The position numbers and the translations under genes are program-made. A DNA stretch of 15,289 nt from an uncultured Lachnospiraceae bacterium. Lineage in GTDB: Bacteria; Bacillota; Clostridia; Lachnospirales; Lachnospiraceae. Below the pieces are notes generated by a model, which did not search any database, was not told the origin of the DNA, and saw only the letters and a list, made by a program, of their open reading frames with translations. Positions 13,141 to 15,289 of this stretch are shown here, one piece after another. Where the stretch lies: positions 1 through 15,289 of the forward strand of contig CAJORC010000295.1 in NCBI GenBank assembly GCA_905236615.1. The letters are read 5' to 3'. Position 1 is the first letter of the stretch. Every line of letters starts with the position of its first letter.

Positions 13141-15288
13141 ATGACACTACATAATACGGATGTGTTTAGAGCGTCGGATATATCACATGCTGTAAGGGTT
13201 GAGGCACTGGATGACCGAAAACTGCACATGCAGGCACTTGATCATATCGCAGGGTACGAAGTTCGTCCGGGGTTTTATGAGATCAACGGGGCTACAGCTA
13301 TTCCCGTGGGGGTTAATTTTACACTTCATTCCAATCAGGCGACATCTGTAGAACTGCTTCTGTTCAGACCTGAAGAGGAAACTCCGTTTGTAGATCTGAA
13401 ATTTCCACAGAATTACAGAATAGGTAATGTATGGTCGATGATAGTTTTCGGACTGGACATCGAGAAAATTGAGTATGCCTATAAAGTGGACGGCCCATAT
13501 AACCTTAAAAAAGGCCAGATTTTTGACAAGACCAAGATAATACTTGACCCGTATGCAAGAGCGATAACCGGTCAGAGCGTATGGGGAACAAGACATCACG
13601 GCATATACAAGGCAAGAGTCGTAAAGAACAACTTCGACTGGGGAAATTCGCAGCAGCCGAACCACCCGATGGAAGATCTGGTAATTTACGAACTCCATGT
13701 AAGGGGATTTACGAAGGATCCGCTGTCGGGCGTTATCCACAACGGAACTTTTGCGGGGGTTCTGGAGAAACTTCCGTATTTAAAGGATTTAGGCATAAAT
13801 GCGATAGAGATGATGCCTATCTTTGAATTTGATGAAATGCTGGGAAGGCGTGACTATTACGGCCGTGAACTTATGGACTACTGGGGTTATAACACGGTAG
13901 GTTTCTTTGCACCGAATACGAGCTACAGTTCCGTTAAAGAGGAGCATCAGGAAGGTACCGAATTAAAGGAAATGGTCCGTATCTTCCATGAGAATAATAT
14001 AGAAGTTATCCTTGACGTTGTTTTCAACCACACTGCAGAGGGAAATGAGAACGGACCTTTCTTCAGCTTCAAGGGACTTGATAACAATATTTATTATATG
14101 CTGACGCCTGAGGGATATTATTACAACTTCAGCGGATGCGGAAATACGCTTAACTGCAATCACCCCATAGTTCAGCAGCTTATTCTTGACTGCCTGCGCT
14201 ACTGGGTTACAAATTACCATATAGACGGTTTCCGTTTCGATCTTGCGACCATTCTCGGACGTAATGAGGACGGAAGCCCGATGGATAAACCGCCTCTGCT
14301 CCAGAGCCTTGCGTTTGACCCTATTCTCGGAAGGACAAAGCTTATCGCCGAGGCATGGGATGCAGGCGGACTTTATCAGGTGGGTGCATTCCCGTCATGG
14401 TCCCGCTGGTCTGAGTGGAACGGTAAATACAGGGATGACATGAGGGCATTCCTTAAGGGCGATAACGGAAAAGCGGCAGCGGCAGTTCAGAGAATGACAG
14501 GCTCGAGAGATATCTATAAGCCCGAAATAAGAGGTTATCACGCAAGCGTTAACTTCCTTACCTGTCATGACGGCTTCACCCTGCATGACCTTTATACTTA
14601 TAATGAGAAGCATAATGAGGATAATAACTGGAACAATACTGACGGTGCCAATGACAATCTGAGCTGGAACTGCGGTTTCGAGGGCGAAACGACCGATCCC
14701 GAGATTAAGGCGCTCAGAGCCCGCATGGTCAAAAATGCGTTTGTTGTTCTCCTTACAAGCCGCGGAACACCGATGTTCTTTATGGGTGATGAATTCGGCA
14801 ATTCACAGAGCGGAAACAACAATGCCTATTGTCAGGATAATTATCTTGCATGGCTTCGCTGGCGTGATCTGAGAACGAACCGTGCGCTTCACGATTTCGT
14901 TAAATTTATGCTTCAATTCAGAAATAAGCACCGTGTACTCCGCTGCTGTTCGGAAGGCTGCTCGCTGGGATTCCCTGAGCTTTCGGCTCACGGCGTAGAG
15001 CCATGGAAACCGGACTACAGCGACAGTTCTCACTTTGTCGGGGTAATGTATGCGGGAAGAAAGAAGAACGGCAAGGGCGATGATGTGGTCTATGTCGCAG
15101 TAAATACTTACTGGGAAGAGCTGACCTTCAGCCTGCCGGAGATACCGGATTATTCACAGCTTGAATGGTTCTGTGCGGTAGATACCTTCAGGGAAGAGTC
15201 GGTTATCAAAGGCAAGGGAGCCATCCGCGGCGACGTAAAAATAGCGCCGCGAACGGTGATGGTTTTCTTTGTGGCTTATAATACTTAA
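13141..15288 (+). CDS. glgX: Glycogen debranching enzyme, GlgX/isoamylase type (GH13)
   Basis: This 715-aa cytosolic enzyme hydrolyses alpha-1,6 branch points in glycogen or limit dextrins. The start ATG 13141 is chosen over an upstream in-frame TTG (13114) because AAGGGGG (13129-13135) is 5 bases away. A CBM48-like N-terminal domain (about 25-150, including VDGPYNLKKGQIFD) precedes the GH13 barrel. The four conserved GH13 regions are DVVFNH (292-297), GFRFDLA with nucleophile Asp367, AEAWD with acid/base Glu404, and CHDGFTLHD with Asp477. A C-terminal beta domain follows and the gene ends at TAA 15286-15288, so it is complete. The length fits GlgX/isoamylase-type enzymes. No other glycogen genes are visible here; specificity among GlgX, isoamylase and pullulanase-like members is inferred from overall similarity. 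Confidence 0.93.
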   Translation: MTLHNTDVFRASDISHAVRVEALDDRKLHMQALDHIAGYEVRPGFYEINGATAIPVGVNFTLHSNQATSVELLLFRPEEETPFVDLKFPQNYRIGNVWSMIVFGLDIEKIEYAYKVDGPYNLKKGQIFDKTKIILDPYARAITGQSVWGTRHHGIYKARVVKNNFDWGNSQQPNHPMEDLVIYELHVRGFTKDPLSGVIHNGTFAGVLEKLPYLKDLGINAIEMMPIFEFDEMLGRRDYYGRELMDYWGYNTVGFFAPNTSYSSVKEEHQEGTELKEMVRIFHENNIEVILDVVFNHTAEGNENGPFFSFKGLDNNIYYMLTPEGYYYNFSGCGNTLNCNHPIVQQLILDCLRYWVTNYHIDGFRFDLATILGRNEDGSPMDKPPLLQSLAFDPILGRTKLIAEAWDAGGLYQVGAFPSWSRWSEWNGKYRDDMRAFLKGDNGKAAAAVQRMTGSRDIYKPEIRGYHASVNFLTCHDGFTLHDLYTYNEKHNEDNNWNNTDGANDNLSWNCGFEGETTDPEIKALRARMVKNAFVVLLTSRGTPMFFMGDEFGNSQSGNNNAYCQDNYLAWLRWRDLRTNRALHDFVKFMLQFRNKHRVLRCCSEGCSLGFPELSAHGVEPWKPDYSDSSHFVGVMYAGRKKNGKGDDVVYVAVNTYWEELTFSLPEIPDYSQLEWFCAVDTFREESVIKGKGAIRGDVKIAPRTVMVFFVAYNT

Positions 15289-15289
15289 T

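Noticed and set aside
13183..13740. Reverse-strand 185-codon frame inside glgX
   Set aside because: Antisense to the CBM48 region of an intact glgX; no recognisable protein.
1..15289. Mobile element, prophage, CRISPR array or defence island
   Set aside because: No transposase, integrase, phage or repeat-spacer signatures on either strand; base composition looks uniform across the coding regions.

Overview
This window looks like the chromosome of an anaerobic Firmicute, most likely Lachnospiraceae (Butyrivibrio/Roseburia-like). That is inferred from gene content, protein flavour, strong AGGAGG ribosome binding sites and AT-rich intergenic spacers; no rRNA or other marker is present to prove it. 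There are no insertion sequences, phage genes, tRNAs or CRISPR arrays. Apart from the left edge, the window is densely packed with intact genes.

Region 1 (1-2770) starts with a low-confidence reverse-strand fragment running off the left edge. It is followed by a two-gene operon: a 105-aa single-pass membrane protein of the DUF6110 type, overlapping a 692-aa P1B-like metal-transporting ATPase. The ATPase keeps all catalytic motifs, but its TM4 metal-site signature reads Phe-Ser-Cys where CPC or SPC is expected. A near-consensus Fur box (188-202) lies upstream and a strong terminator follows.

Region 2 (2771-5902) is a ferrous iron uptake operon: feoA1, feoA2, feoB and a 78-aa Fur-like protein reduced to its winged-helix domain. 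A textbook promoter at 2796-2824 is bracketed by two Fur boxes, one of them a perfect 7-1-7 palindrome. The operon ends in a long intrinsic terminator directly after the mini-Fur. Regions 1 and 2 together look like one iron-responsive locus: Feo imports Fe(II), and the unusual ATPase plus its small membrane partner may handle the same or a related metal under the same regulator.

Region 3 (5903-11470) is a housekeeping operon from a consensus promoter: proS (archaeal-type, zinc-binding prolyl-tRNA synthetase), ackA, cca (tRNA nucleotidyltransferase with HD domain) and a PEGA-domain lipoprotein whose start lies inside cca. The genes are tightly spaced or overlapping.

Region 4 (11440-12950, reverse) is a DHH/DHHA1 phosphoesterase with a C-terminal extension that looks like two PGDYG-type modules. 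Its stop codon is the loop of its own terminator hairpin. An AT-rich divergent intergenic region follows. Region 5 is a complete GlgX-type glycogen debranching enzyme (13141-15288), ending one base before the window edge.
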